Positions 1 through 9,602 of a DNA stretch of 64,000 nucleotides are shown piece after piece. Positions within the stretch are counted from its first letter, which is position 1; every line of letters starts with the position of its first letter. The stretch comes from Bacteroidales bacterium. GTDB lineage: Bacteria > Bacteroidota > Bacteroidia > Bacteroidales > F082. Made by a program: the position numbers and the translations under genes. Location: positions 1-64,000 of the forward strand of contig JAFYIE010000075.1 in assembly GCA_017538795.1 (NCBI GenBank). Direction: 5' to 3'. Under the pieces are notes generated by a model. It was not told the DNA's origin, searched no databases, and saw only the letters and a program-made list of their open reading frames with translations.

Positions 1-11
1 TAAAAATGTTG

Positions 12-19
12 TATCTTTG
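12..19 (+). promoter_or_regulatory. Bacteroidota -7 promoter element for the tRNA cluster
   Basis: TATCTTTG matches the TAnnTTTG -7 consensus of the Bacteroidota primary sigma factor. It lies 22 bases upstream of the tRNA-Ser gene. The -33 element would fall before the window starts. Confidence 0.7.
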
Positions 20-41
20 CACCCGCAAAACCACAGAACAC

Positions 42-129
42 GGAGAGGTGGGTGAGTGGCTGAAACCAACAGTTTGCTAAACTGTCGTAGCCCCTAAGGC
101 TACCGGGGGTTCGAATCCCCCCTTCTCCG
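42..129 (+). tRNA. tRNA-Ser (anticodon GCU)
   Basis: An 88-base class II tRNA. The acceptor stem pairs GGAGAGG with CTTCTCC and the discriminator is G. The anticodon loop reads GCT after TTT, decoding AGC/AGU serine codons. The long variable arm (around GTAGCCCCTAAGGCTAC) is as expected for serine, and the T-loop has GGTTCGAATCC. The 3' CCA is not encoded. It is the first gene of a three-tRNA cluster. Confidence 0.97.
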
Positions 130-135
130 CAGAAT

Positions 136-210
136 CGGGGCATAGCGCAGTCCGGCTAGCGCACCTGCTTTGGGAGCAGGGGGTCGCAGGTTCGAATCCT
201 GCTACCCCGA
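136..210 (+). tRNA. tRNA-Pro (anticodon UGG), copy 1
   Basis: A 75-base cloverleaf with a GC-rich acceptor stem (CGGGGCA with TACCCCG), a CCTGC/GCAGG anticodon stem and loop TTTGGGA giving anticodon TGG. The T-arm GCAGGTTCGAATCCTGC is perfect. Discriminator A; CCA is not encoded. It follows tRNA-Ser by 6 bases. Confidence 0.97.
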
Positions 211-225
211 CAAAAAATGTGGATT

Positions 226-300
226 CGGGGCATAGCGCAGTCCGGCTAGCGCACCTGCTTTGGGAGCAGGGGGTCGCAGGTTCGAATCCTGCTACCCCGA
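226..300 (+). tRNA. tRNA-Pro (anticodon UGG), copy 2
   Basis: Base-for-base identical to the copy at 136-210, giving a 90-base tandem repeat unit separated by a 15-base spacer. The identity suggests a recent duplication or gene conversion, and raises dosage of the UGG isoacceptor. It is the last gene before the terminator at 311-343. Confidence 0.97.
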
Positions 301-310
301 CACAAGAGAT

Positions 311-343
311 AAAAAAAAGACCTTCAACGAAGGTCTTTTTTTT
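311..343. terminator. Bidirectional intrinsic terminator between the tRNA cluster and the GH2 gene
   Basis: Perfect stem GACCTTC/GAAGGTC with an AAC loop, flanked by 8 A on the left and 8 T on the right, so it can work from either strand. It ends the tRNA transcript and the leftward GH2 gene, whose stop codon overlaps the T tract. Confidence 0.9.
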
Positions 344-3300
344 ATCTTATCACGATTTTCTGTGTCATTATTTTGTCACCGCTGATGAGACGCAGGACAT
401 ACGCTCCTGGTGTCATTTCACTTGTTGAGACCTTTCCTGAAATGTCACCTTTCCGTGAAACAATCACACGACCCATCATATCAATCACCTGCAAGGTTGC
501 ACCTTCAGTATCAGCCGTAATGATGATATTGCCGTTGTTGATGAAAGCAAAGGTACCGTTATCGTCAGTGTTTCTGAAAACAATCTTGAATCTCTCATAT
601 CTGTCGGTAGGTGAGCCGATGAAAGTGTAACTTGGGTTGGTGCTCAGGTCGATTTCACGCTGTTCAATGATATCGATGAGATAGATGCCGTTGAGATCAA
701 TCTCCTCGCCAGCGAAGCTGATTGTATATGTTCCCAATTCGTTTGCCTTGAAATATACCGGCACATCGCAATGGTGGTCGGAGAGCACGATAGCGTAGTC
801 TTCACCATTTTGAGGGATGAAGAGGGTGGCAGCAGGCTGGCCGAAATAAAACTTCTGTAGTTGTGTTCCAACGTTGAATCTCACAATGGCTTTGTCGAGA
901 GTTGAGCTTTCGGAAGCATTGTCACGTGAAGCGATGTTGTGAGTCAAAGTCAATTTTAGATTGCTGTTGTCGCCGGAAAGTACAGGAGCTTCCTTGCTGA
1001 AGGTCACAGTTTCACTTTCCTCGGTAGCTTTGACAACTATTCCCATGCCGACAGGGATTACATTTTCTTCTTCATCATAATTTTCAACTAATACGACACC
1101 TGTACCCTCAGGATTCATTTTGTAATATTCTCTGTTTACAAAAACGTTGTATGCGAACGGGTTACCGATGAGGTTCCAGCCTGCGCTGATGCTCATGGAT
1201 TCGCTTACCGCATATGGTTTGAGGGTTCCTGAGAACTGAAGCGTTACGTCTTCGCTGTTGGCGTAAAGATAGCCTGCGCCGTTGTTGAGCGTGGTGAAGT
1301 CGGGATGCTCTGCTGTGTTTTTAAAGTTCTGCCAGGTGTTGTTGTTGAGGCGATACAAGTCGTAGGTGTTTTCAAGCATGCTGCCTGTTGGCGTATAGTC
1401 TTCACTGACAGGCGAGGCTATAAAATACCAGTCGTCGGTAAGTTCCACGCCTTGATTATGGATTACCGAGTAGGCTGAGATGTTTTTCTCCACCGTAGCA
1501 TTCACTGCGCTGTTGCTGACGAGCTGACCGCCGTCGGCGATGGTGAGGGTGCTGCCGTAGAGAAGACCGATGTCGTCTGCATTAGCTGTGTATTCGCTTG
1601 GAATTGTCACATCGGCAATGATGGTTACATCGCTGTCCTCGTCAGGCACGGCATTGCCGCTCCATTTGGCGGCTTCGTTCCAATAGCCCTCGCTCATGAA
1701 GACATAATCTTTATTGTAAGCAGTGAAAGTAAATGTGTCATTTTTTGTTGCGCCATCTACTCTGACCACATCACCTGGATTGAAATCTCTTGCTGTGAAT
1801 GTTGCGATGTTGTCTACAACTGCGACAGTTTGAATCTCTTTGTTGTTTACATAAAGTGTCAAAGAATTACCATCGTTTGTGTAACACTTTATTACTCTGC
1901 TATTTAACTTTTTATAGTCCTTTCCACAAATGTGTACAAATTTGTCGGTCTGATTCCACCAAGCCTTGTAAAGGTAGAACGGATCCTTCTTTGTCTTGTG
2001 GTCTCTCTCAACAAGACCTTTGTTGTTCAAGTACTTGAGTTCATTATTGTCAAATACGGCCCCTTCATCTTCAGTTCCTCCATCAAAACAGACCTTATAA
2101 CCTTCCTGTCTGTTTTTCACTGCAATGTCGAAAAGTTGCCATTGTGATGTGAACAACAATTGCGGGAAGTTTTTGATGGCAGCGATATGACCTTCGTGCA
2201 ACCACATCTGATATTCAATATCGTGTCTTGGCTTGTTACCCCTTGTTGTTGTTGACATAAAGTCATCAGAGTGGCAGCTTTGTGTACCTCCGCAACCATA
2301 TTCAGAGAATGCCAATGGTTTACTTAAGCGGGTTAGGGTATTGTTCAAACGTGTATTCAGACGACCGGTAGGGTCGTTTGAATTCTGGTCGATATACCAT
2401 CCTGAATAGATATTGCAACCGAACCAATCAGCATCCGGGTCATTATAGTAACCACTTGGATCACTAACGCTGTGAGACATCACATAACCTACCAAACGGG
2501 ATGAATCAAGACCTTTGATAAGGGTTATGTATCCATTGATCTTTTCCTTTGCAAAAACCTTGTCGTCTGTTGTGGTTTCATTACTCAATCCCCAGAAAAT
2601 TATACAAGGGTGATTGTAATGCTGGTTAACCATGTCTCTAAACTGCCCTTCAAGGTGAGTATAGTAATCATTTGGAAGAGTTGATTCAGCTTTGTTTACC
2701 CAAGGCGCCTCTGTCTGAACTATGATACCCATCTTGTCGCAGTGGTCATAAACCTCTTTTGGATGCGGGTAGTGTGCGAGACGGACGAAATTACATCCAA
2801 GATCTTTCAAGAGTTCGAAGTCATTGTCGATATCTGCCGCTGTAAGAGCATTTGCCTTTCCTTCCAAATCATGGTGCATACAGACGCCTCTCAAAAGGTA
2901 AGGTGAACCATTGAGCAAGAAACGCGAGTTTGCAGGGGTTTCACCATCGACGACATATTCAAAGAACCTGAAGCCATATCCTCTCTGGAATTTATGATAA
3001 ACTACACCATCTTTTGCAATGGTGAGTGTCACGTTATAGAGATATGGATCCAATGTGCCGTTCCAGAGATGTGGATCGGTGATGGTTGTCTCGAATGTGA
3101 TTTCTTCACCTGTACTTGTCCGTGTGCTTGAATAATCACATTTTTCACCCTTTATAGAACAGGTGAGTGATGCACCTGTAGGAGCAGTTGTCTTAACTGT
3201 TATGGTGGCCTCTTCCTCTGTCACTGTTGATGTGATATGGAATCCGTCATAACCATAATCAGGAGAAGGAACAACAGGCGATGAAATGAGTTTCACTTCA

Positions 3301-6300
3301 CCAAGTGTGGCGTTGAAGTTGAAGTCGCCGGCATAGGGAGCCAGAGTATTTCTTGATGTGTTGTTCAATGTTACCCTGATGTGGTTGATGCCTGGCGTTA
3401 TTGCATCGGTTATGTCAGTGAAGAAAGCATTGTAACCGCCCCAGTGCGTCTCAACCTTTGTGTTGTTCACATATATGTCGGCCGACTGGTCGGCATGCTG
3501 GAACCAAAGGTATGTAGGTTGTGATTCATTTACCCTGACATCTGTTGTAAAGTTGAATGTACTCCTTGCATAATTTCCCGAATGACCGTCAATAGCATTT
3601 ACAGAATAGGGGAGTTCCACCTCATTGCTGTTATATGTCCAAGTCCTGAGAAGTCGTGTCGCTTCATCGGCGGCGCCCTTTACGAGATATACAGGGGAAT
3701 AATATGATTCCTTGTTTTTGTTGTCATCTGAGGATATCGTATTTGAAGGTTCAAAGTATAAGTCATATCCTGTTGACGAATTGTTTTCTGTGGCGCTCCA
3801 GTAGTGATGTTCGTTGTTCCATGTACTACCATCATAGGATCCGCTACCAGGCAGGAATACACAACCTTGACTTAAATAGTTGTCCAATTGTGATGTTGTA
3901 ATACCCGTGTTGGAGGTAGTATTATCCATATTGGAAAGTGCAGCACCGATTATTGTTCCTCCATCAGGGAAGATAAGCAATCCTGCGACACCTGTAGTAA
4001 GTTGTATCATTGCATAATGCTTATTGGAAGAGCCATTTACGGTTGAGCCGCTACGGGTTGTTCCTATGATGGAAGCCCATTCCGCATTTGTAGGGACTCT
4101 CCAGCCATCATGTGGATCAAGAACTTTTTCGATGTCGCCGTCAGATGTTGAGAACACTGACGATTCGAACAGCTGTCCGAGTTCAATGAAATTGAAATAG
4201 GTGCTACCAACGGTCTTTCCATAAACTGAATTATATGAATTATAGCTCCAATCGTCCTTTATCTCAAATCCATTTCTACCATAGTAAAGCGGACCGGGAG
4301 CTATTTTCATTCCTGCAAATTTTTTGATCTTTATACAGTTTTCAATTACTTTATTACTCTGTAATTCATATTTTTCCGCATACGCCTCAACCACTGTGTT
4401 TTCATTGATCGCAATAGGTGTTGAATATGGAGAATAATCTCCTGTTTGACCTAATCTGTAATAGATATCTGCACCATGAGTATCACAGGTGATCAGTATA
4501 AAATCGCCATCACAGGTAATAACTGGATCTTCAGGTGCAACATGATGGTTATTTACAACCCATCCAGATGGGATACCTGATGAACCTGGTGACCAGGATG
4601 TGGTTGGATCCTTTACAAAGGTACCAGATGCTGCTACATTGTTTACCCAGTTTGTCAAGCAACCTGATGCTGATTTATTTTCTGCAAGACATAAGATGTA
4701 ATTAAGGTATGTACAGCCTGTGAACATATTTCCATAACAGTTGGATACCAATGTTGTTGCTGGAAGGGCAGGAGCAGAAGTTATTGCACATTCCTCAAAC
4801 ATATAATAATAACAGTAATCGGCTAATGTTGTTGCCGGAAGGGCAGGTGCCACCACTAATGTTGTACACTTGCTGAACATAGCCCTGTAACAACAATTTG
4901 TAAGTGATGTGGCAGGAAGAATCAAGTTCTCTGCTGAAATTACACGAGCTTTTTTGAATATTGAACAAAATTGATATGTTGAATTTGTAAGAGAATTGTT
5001 ATTTGTAAAACTATCTCCATATAACAAGCTGTGAATATTACCTTCTATGTTGAAAGTTGCTGTTCCGCCTTCAAATCCTGAATAATCAGATTTACTTCCT
5101 GCATATGATGTATTGTTTCCTCTGAATCTTACTACATCATTTGCATTAACCTCAAACGTTTCACCAGCACTTGTTGATGTTATAGAAGTCCAAGAACCAT
5201 TATTTATACTGTACTCTATTGTTTTTGTATAACCGCTACCAAAAGCTTTCCAACAGATTGTACCAGTAGTCAATATTCTGAAAGTGAGATAATCTTGTGA
5301 GTAATCGTGGCCGGACGGCACGTTGTATGTGCTCACAGTAGAACAATCCGAGCCCAGATAAGCGATAGCTTTGATGACTGTTGCATCGCCCAATGAAAAT
5401 GGCGAAGAATATTCTGTGCTAGTATTGTCGGGGGTATCGCCATTGGTGGTGTAGTAAATTGTGGCGCCAGGGGTGGCTGTGCTCAAAGTGATGGTGCCGT
5501 CGTTGTTGGTAATGGTCGGTGCTTTTACCGCGACATAACTCACAAAAACCCAGTGAGCGGCATTATAATCGAGGCCTCTATCTTTAAGTGTACCTATGTG
5601 TTCATTGTTCTCCATCGTGGAGGATCCCAAACTGGTGTATTTATCTTGATACAAACTTATCAAATTTTTAGGCATAATTGCATAGGCGCTGTAACTTGTA
5701 CCTACGGCATTTACAATGGCAAATTGATATTTGTCTTCGTCTCCCTCAGGATAATCCTGTATCTTGAAAACGTCGCTCAATGAAGCACCTGAAACGCTGT
5801 TGCTGTTAAAGTACATATATTTGCCCGTCACATCATTAACGATGTAGTAGTATTTCATGTTGGGGATGGCGGCATCAGAAGATGCTTCCACAAAATACCA
5901 AGCCCGATTGTCATCCTCGTCATCCGAAACGATGACATAGTTGGAATCGTCAATGGACATATAAAAAGATGTGTAATCTTTATGTCTGTTTTGAATCAGA
6001 TAGAAATGCTTGTCGCCAGAGGTTGAATTGGTGAACGGATGAGCCCATGTCACAGAATTCTTTGCAACGAATTTCCATTTGGAATTATCATCATTCGCTG
6101 TACTTGATTTGAGACCATTTGTATAATTGACATTACTACCTTTTTTGTTCACATAATATGTGCTACCGGATTTTGGGCTAAAAAGCCATTGACCTTCTGA
6201 GCCGGAAATGGAGAATTTATAAGAATCGTCAGATGCATAGGTCTTAATTCCAATAGAGCCGTCAGCACCATTATCGCCTTTAAGTCGTAGATATTTACCT

Positions 6301-6608
6301 GTTGACTTATTGATGATATAGTAGTATTGCTTAGTGCTTTCGACACCGGCATCCATAAAGTACCAAAGCATCATCTCGTTAGGCATATTGGATGTTGAAA
6401 CGCCAGCATCATCATTATCACCTGTTGGAATCATATAGAAGCCCGTGGCTCCTTTCGATTCTATCCAGTAGAGTGCTTCTCCTGAATGCGCCTCATGTTG
6501 TTCTTGGGTAGTTAACGTAAATGGATGCTGTGCCTTCGACGGCATAATCCAGGCCATCATCAAAAACATCAAAGCGGCGCTGCGAAAAATTTTGTACAAA
6601 TAATTCAT
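342..6608 (-). CDS. Giant mosaic secreted GH2 beta-galactosidase-like enzyme with T9SS sorting tail
   Basis: A 2088-residue secreted protein; I start at ATG 6608 because the reading frame further upstream begins only with TTG. Residues 1-27 form a signal peptide ending in SKAQ. About 28-365 holds two similar beta-rich modules (FYxxIxxxSxxYYIIN-like). About 370-430 and 690-755 are CHB_HEX_C/Fn3-like modules (GATIYYTTNGDTP). About 520-655 is a BspA-like repeat of recurring LPATTL units. About 765-985 resembles the Fibrobacter major paralogous (FISUMP) domain (GWRVPTNAEW, YWSATE). GH2 sugar-binding, Ig-like and TIM-barrel domains follow from about 996 to 1555, with acid/base Glu1344 in WGLSNE and nucleophile Glu1436 in SEYG. 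The last 70 residues look like a type IX secretion sorting domain (MGRVI, PGAYVLRL, QKIVIR). The substrate is probably a beta-galactoside or related glycan; this is inference. Confidence 0.9.
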   Translation of the reverse strand: MNYLYKIFRSAALMFLMMAWIMPSKAQHPFTLTTQEQHEAHSGEALYWIESKGATGFYMIPTGDNDDAGVSTSNMPNEMMLWYFMDAGVESTKQYYYIINKSTGKYLRLKGDNGADGSIGIKTYASDDSYKFSISGSEGQWLFSPKSGSTYYVNKKGSNVNYTNGLKSSTANDDNSKWKFVAKNSVTWAHPFTNSTSGDKHFYLIQNRHKDYTSFYMSIDDSNYVIVSDDEDDNRAWYFVEASSDAAIPNMKYYYIVNDVTGKYMYFNSNSVSGASLSDVFKIQDYPEGDEDKYQFAIVNAVGTSYSAYAIMPKNLISLYQDKYTSLGSSTMENNEHIGTLKDRGLDYNAAHWVFVSYVAVKAPTITNNDGTITLSTATPGATIYYTTNGDTPDNTSTEYSSPFSLGDATVIKAIAYLGSDCSTVSTYNVPSGHDYSQDYLTFRILTTGTICWKAFGSGYTKTIEYSINNGSWTSITSTSAGETFEVNANDVVRFRGNNTSYAGSKSDYSGFEGGTATFNIEGNIHSLLYGDSFTNNNSLTNSTYQFCSIFKKARVISAENLILPATSLTNCCYRAMFSKCTTLVVAPALPATTLADYCYYYMFEECAITSAPALPATTLVSNCYGNMFTGCTYLNYILCLAENKSASGCLTNWVNNVAASGTFVKDPTTSWSPGSSGIPSGWVVNNHHVAPEDPVITCDGDFILITCDTHGADIYYRLGQTGDYSPYSTPIAINENTVVEAYAEKYELQSNKVIENCIKIKKFAGMKIAPGPLYYGRNGFEIKDDWSYNSYNSVYGKTVGSTYFNFIELGQLFESSVFSTSDGDIEKVLDPHDGWRVPTNAEWASIIGTTRSGSTVNGSSNKHYAMIQLTTGVAGLLIFPDGGTIIGAALSNMDNTTSNTGITTSQLDNYLSQGCVFLPGSGSYDGSTWNNEHHYWSATENNSSTGYDLYFEPSNTISSDDNKNKESYYSPVYLVKGAADEATRLLRTWTYNSNEVELPYSVNAIDGHSGNYARSTFNFTTDVRVNESQPTYLWFQHADQSADIYVNNTKVETHWGGYNAFFTDITDAITPGINHIRVTLNNTSRNTLAPYAGDFNFNATLGEVKLISSPVVPSPDYGYDGFHITSTVTEEEATITVKTTAPTGASLTCSIKGEKCDYSSTRTSTGEEITFETTITDPHLWNGTLDPYLYNVTLTIAKDGVVYHKFQRGYGFRFFEYVVDGETPANSRFLLNGSPYLLRGVCMHHDLEGKANALTAADIDNDFELLKDLGCNFVRLAHYPHPKEVYDHCDKMGIIVQTEAPWVNKAESTLPNDYYTHLEGQFRDMVNQHYNHPCIIFWGLSNETTTDDKVFAKEKINGYITLIKGLDSSRLVGYVMSHSVSDPSGYYNDPDADWFGCNIYSGWYIDQNSNDPTGRLNTRLNNTLTRLSKPLAFSEYGCGGTQSCHSDDFMSTTTRGNKPRHDIEYQMWLHEGHIAAIKNFPQLLFTSQWQLFDIAVKNRQEGYKVCFDGGTEDEGAVFDNNELKYLNNKGLVERDHKTKKDPFYLYKAWWNQTDKFVHICGKDYKKLNSRVIKCYTNDGNSLTLYVNNKEIQTVAVVDNIATFTARDFNPGDVVRVDGATKNDTFTFTAYNKDYVFMSEGYWNEAAKWSGNAVPDEDSDVTIIADVTIPSEYTANADDIGLLYGSTLTIADGGQLVSNSAVNATVEKNISAYSVIHNQGVELTDDWYFIASPVSEDYTPTGSMLENTYDLYRLNNNTWQNFKNTAEHPDFTTLNNGAGYLYANSEDVTLQFSGTLKPYAVSESMSISAGWNLIGNPFAYNVFVNREYYKMNPEGTGVVLVENYDEEENVIPVGMGIVVKATEESETVTFSKEAPVLSGDNSNLKLTLTHNIASRDNASESSTLDKAIVRFNVGTQLQKFYFGQPAATLFIPQNGEDYAIVLSDHHCDVPVYFKANELGTYTISFAGEEIDLNGIYLIDIIEQREIDLSTNPSYTFIGSPTDRYERFKIVFRNTDDNGTFAFINNGNIIITADTEGATLQVIDMMGRVIVSRKGDISGKVSTSEMTPGAYVLRLISGDKIMTQKIVIR

Positions 6609-6673
6609 TGTCAATTATTTAAAAACATTTGTGCACTTACAAAAAATACAAGATAAGTGGATCGCAAGTCCAG

Positions 6674-6708
6674 AACTCCACACTTCACACTTCAAACTTC
6701 AAACTTTA
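6674..6708. repeat. Heptad repeat array A (downstream of speA)
   Basis: Five consecutive 7-base units of the form AACTTCA/CACTTCA on the + strand. On the coding (-) strand each unit starts TGAAGT or TAAAGT, and the first unit contains the speA stop codon (6706-6708). One of seven such arrays in the window. Confidence 0.75.
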
Positions 6709-8619
6709 TTCCAGATATGTGTATCCGTAAAGTCCAGATCTGTAATTCGACAGGAATTCTTTTCCTTCTTCGACGGTGATCTTTCCAGCCTTCACGCAGC
6801 TCGTGACCCATGACTCAACGGTACGGACGAGTTTCTTGGGGCTGTATTGCACGTATTCAAGAACTTCAGCAACCGTCTCACCGTCAATGAGTTGGTCGAT
6901 ATAATAGCCTTTCTCGTCGACGGAGACGTGAACAGCGTTGGTGTCGCCGAAGAGGTTGTGCATGTCGCCCAAAATCTCTTGATAAGCGCCCACGAGGAAC
7001 ACACCAATATAATAAGGTTCGTTCTTGGTGAGGGTGTGAACCGGGAGGTTGTGCGACAGACTGTGACCAGTGACGTAGGTCGTCATCTTGCCGTCAGAGT
7101 CGCAAGTGATGTCTTGCAAAGTGGCCTCGCGGTCAGGATATTCGTTCAAACGATGGATAGGCATTGTCGGGAACACCTGGTCGATAGCCCAAGCGTCTGG
7201 CAGCGACTGGAACATTGAAAAGTTGCAGAAGTATTTGTCGGCCAACAACTTAGGCAATGCGAGCAACTCATCTGGCACACGTTTCTGATGTGATGCCAAC
7301 TGGTTGATTTCCAATGCTACAGACCAGAAGATACGCTCAATTTTAGCGCGAGTCTTGAGGTCGAGAAGACCCATATTGAACAAGTCGAGGGCTTCCTCGC
7401 GAATTTCTTGAGCGTCGTGCCAAGTCTCAAGCATCGATGACTGTTTGCTCGTAAGGTTTTCCCAGGTCTCGTAAAGGTCGTGGATAAGCTCGTGGTCGGT
7501 GTCTTCAACTTTCTCGTTGTCATCGTCCCATGTCGGAAGTGACGCTGTCTCCAAGACTTCCATAATCAAGACCGAGTGATGCGCTGTCAGTGCGCGCCCC
7601 GACTCGTTGATGATGTTTGGGTGCTTCAGATTGTTTTTGTCGCAGGCATCGACGATAGAGAAGATAGCGTCGTTGACGTATTCCTGAATCGTATAGTTGA
7701 CTGAGCTCGCGCTGTTTGCCGAGTGTGTGCCGTCGTAATCGACACCGAGGCCGCCGCCGACGTCGACAAACTCAACGTTGAAGCCCATTTTATGAAGCTG
7801 CACGTAGAACTGAGCGGCTTCCTTCAAAGCTATCTTGATGCTTCTGATTTTAGTGACCTGGCTGCCGATATGGTAATGCACCAGCTTGAGGCAGTCCGTC
7901 ATATTGTTTTTCTCAAGAAACTCAAGAGCCTCGAGCAATTCGGATGAAGAAAGACCAAATTTCGACGCGTCACCGCCAGAGTCCTCCCATTTTCCAGCGC
8001 CAGAGCTGGCCAATTTGATGCGTATACCGATCATTGGGGAGACTTTCAGCTGTTTCGACAACTTGGCGATGAGGCGAAGCTCGTTCATTTTCTCAACCAC
8101 AATGATGATTGTGCGACCCATCTTCTGAGCGAGAAGTGCCAACTCGATGAAACTCTCGTCTTTGTAGCCGTTGCAGATAATAAGAGATTCGCTGTCGGTG
8201 TTCGACGCGATGATAGCGTGAAGCTCAGGTTTTGAGCCAGCTTCAAGGCCGATGTTGAATTTCTTGCCGTGGCTGACGATTTCCTCGACCACAGGGCGCA
8301 TCTGGTTCACCTTGATAGGGAAGACGATGAAGTTTTTACCTTTATAATCGTACTCTTTAGCGGCTTCTTTGAAGCACAAATCGATTTTTTCGATACGAGT
8401 GTCGATGATATCCGGGAAACGAATCAGCATAGGAGCCGACACGTCGCGGAGCTGCAGCTCGTCGACAAGTTCACGAAGGTCAACGGAGGCACAGCCTTCT
8501 CGCGGAGTCACCACGACATTGCCTTTATCGTTGATAGAGAAATAGTTAATACCCCAGTTGTTGATGTTGTAGAGCTCAGCCGAGTCCTCAACACGCCATT
8601 TTCTCATACTTCTTCCCAT
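6706..8619 (-). CDS. speA: Biosynthetic arginine decarboxylase
   Basis: Decarboxylates L-arginine to agmatine, the first step of the agmatine route to putrescine and spermidine in the cytoplasm. The 637-residue length is normal for the SpeA family of PLP fold-III decarboxylases. Visible features are the PLP lysine Lys103 in FPIKVNQ, the phosphate-binding glycine motif DVGGGLGVDYDG, HYHIGSQ in the barrel, ESGRALTAHHS, and the CDSDGKM and GAYQEILGDMHNLFGD segments of the C-terminal domain. ATG 8619 is used; ATG at 8607 (MRKWRV) is an alternative 12 bases downstream. It stands alone with its own -7 element at 8671-8678, and its stop lies inside heptad array A. Together with the arginine deiminase at 39370 it gives two routes of arginine use in this window. 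Confidence 0.97.
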   Translation of the reverse strand: MGRSMRKWRVEDSAELYNINNWGINYFSINDKGNVVVTPREGCASVDLRELVDELQLRDVSAPMLIRFPDIIDTRIEKIDLCFKEAAKEYDYKGKNFIVFPIKVNQMRPVVEEIVSHGKKFNIGLEAGSKPELHAIIASNTDSESLIICNGYKDESFIELALLAQKMGRTIIIVVEKMNELRLIAKLSKQLKVSPMIGIRIKLASSGAGKWEDSGGDASKFGLSSSELLEALEFLEKNNMTDCLKLVHYHIGSQVTKIRSIKIALKEAAQFYVQLHKMGFNVEFVDVGGGLGVDYDGTHSANSASSVNYTIQEYVNDAIFSIVDACDKNNLKHPNIINESGRALTAHHSVLIMEVLETASLPTWDDDNEKVEDTDHELIHDLYETWENLTSKQSSMLETWHDAQEIREEALDLFNMGLLDLKTRAKIERIFWSVALEINQLASHQKRVPDELLALPKLLADKYFCNFSMFQSLPDAWAIDQVFPTMPIHRLNEYPDREATLQDITCDSDGKMTTYVTGHSLSHNLPVHTLTKNEPYYIGVFLVGAYQEILGDMHNLFGDTNAVHVSVDEKGYYIDQLIDGETVAEVLEYVQYSPKKLVRTVESWVTSCVKAGKITVEEGKEFLSNYRSGLYGYTYLE

Positions 8620-8670
8620 AGTGATTTGAATTAGCTATGCTAATTTTAAGTTAAACAATATTTTGAAGTG

Positions 8671-8678
8671 CAAAGATA
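8671..8678 (-). promoter_or_regulatory. -7 promoter element for speA
   Basis: TATCTTTG on the - strand, matching TAnnTTTG, 52 bases upstream of the speA start. A small inverted repeat (TTAGC/GCTAA, 8631-8643) lies in the leader between them. Confidence 0.65.
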
Positions 8679-8751
8679 ACTATAATATTAATAGGTGTAA
8701 CATTTTTTTAACTTTCTAACTTTATTAACTTTTTTACTTTACAAACTTTTG

Positions 8752-8759
8752 TATTTTTG
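8752..8759 (+). promoter_or_regulatory. -7 promoter element for the BadF-type kinase
   Basis: TATTTTTG matches TAnnTTTG. It ends 15 bases before ATG 8775, so the transcript leader would be very short, which also argues against the upstream TTG start. Just upstream, 8704-8750 is a run of degenerate AACTTT-type units of 7-9 bases. Confidence 0.7.
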
Positions 8760-8774
8760 CAAAAAAATACAACT

Positions 8775-9602
8775 ATGACACTGATTATCGATTGCGGTTC
8801 GACGAAAGCAGAATGGGCGCTTTTAGACGGCAAGAATGTCGTTTTGAGGTTTGTTTCCAACGGATTCAACCCAAATTTCTGTGATGAGAAGATGATTTCC
8901 GAGATTATAGAAAATTCTTTGCAAAATATTGATAATCAAAATGTTAAAAGAGTTGTTTTTTACGGTTCAGGATGTGGAAGCAAGGCAAATCAGGATAAGA
9001 TAAAAGCTATTTTTAAAAAGGCTTTGAATAAAGCTGAGATTGAAGTGTATCCTGACACTTTAGGCGCTTGTCATGCCTTGTTTGGCAAGAAAGCAGGCAT
9101 TGCCTGCATCCTTGGAACAGGTTCAAACGCATGTGTATTTGATGGCGAAAAAATCACAGAAAGTGTTGCGTCGCTTGGGTTTATGATAGGAGACGAGGGG
9201 AGTGGATGCCACATCGGGAAGCGCATTGTTCACGATTATTTCTTAGGCTTGATGCCAGCAGATTTGCGAGCTAAATTCGATGAAAAATACCATCTTGACA
9301 GAGATAAGTTTTTAAAGAAAGTTTATCATGGCGAGCAGCCGTCAAGATTTTTGGCTGAGTTTGCTAAATTTGCGAGTGAAAATATTGAGAATCAGTATAT
9401 TAGAGATGTTGTCGGAGGATGTTTTGAAGAGTTTATTAAATATTCTTTGATGGTTTCTGCAAATGACAACGTGGCTTTTGTCGGCTCCGTCGCTTTCGCT
9501 TTTCAATCTGTTCTTTTGCAACAGCTTGGAAATCACAATATTAAATGTGAGAAAGTTTTGAAGAACCCGATGGATGGGTTGGTCGAGTTTTATAAAAATT
9601 AG
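8775..9602 (+). CDS. BadF/BadG/BcrA/BcrD-type ATPase, probable N-acetylglucosamine kinase
   Basis: A 275-residue ASKHA-fold sugar kinase. It opens directly with the phosphate-1 loop (IIDCGSTKAEW), has the phosphate-2 loop GTGSNACVFDG, and the family-typical GDEGSGCHIGKRIV segment. Bacteroidota members of PF01869 with this length are usually annotated as N-acetylglucosamine kinase-like, phosphorylating an amino sugar to feed the pathway that also contains GlmS; the substrate here is inferred. I start at ATG 8775 because the frame upstream begins with TTG inside the promoter. Its stop overlaps by 4 bases the stop of the convergent DUF5686 gene. Confidence 0.85.
   Translation: MTLIIDCGSTKAEWALLDGKNVVLRFVSNGFNPNFCDEKMISEIIENSLQNIDNQNVKRVVFYGSGCGSKANQDKIKAIFKKALNKAEIEVYPDTLGACHALFGKKAGIACILGTGSNACVFDGEKITESVASLGFMIGDEGSGCHIGKRIVHDYFLGLMPADLRAKFDEKYHLDRDKFLKKVYHGEQPSRFLAEFAKFASENIENQYIRDVVGGCFEEFIKYSLMVSANDNVAFVGSVAFAFQSVLLQQLGNHNIKCEKVLKNPMDGLVEFYKN

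Noticed and set aside
219..428. A 69-codon frame running through the second tRNA-Pro gene and terminator
   Set aside because: It overlaps a perfect tRNA gene, a terminator and the opposing GH2 gene.
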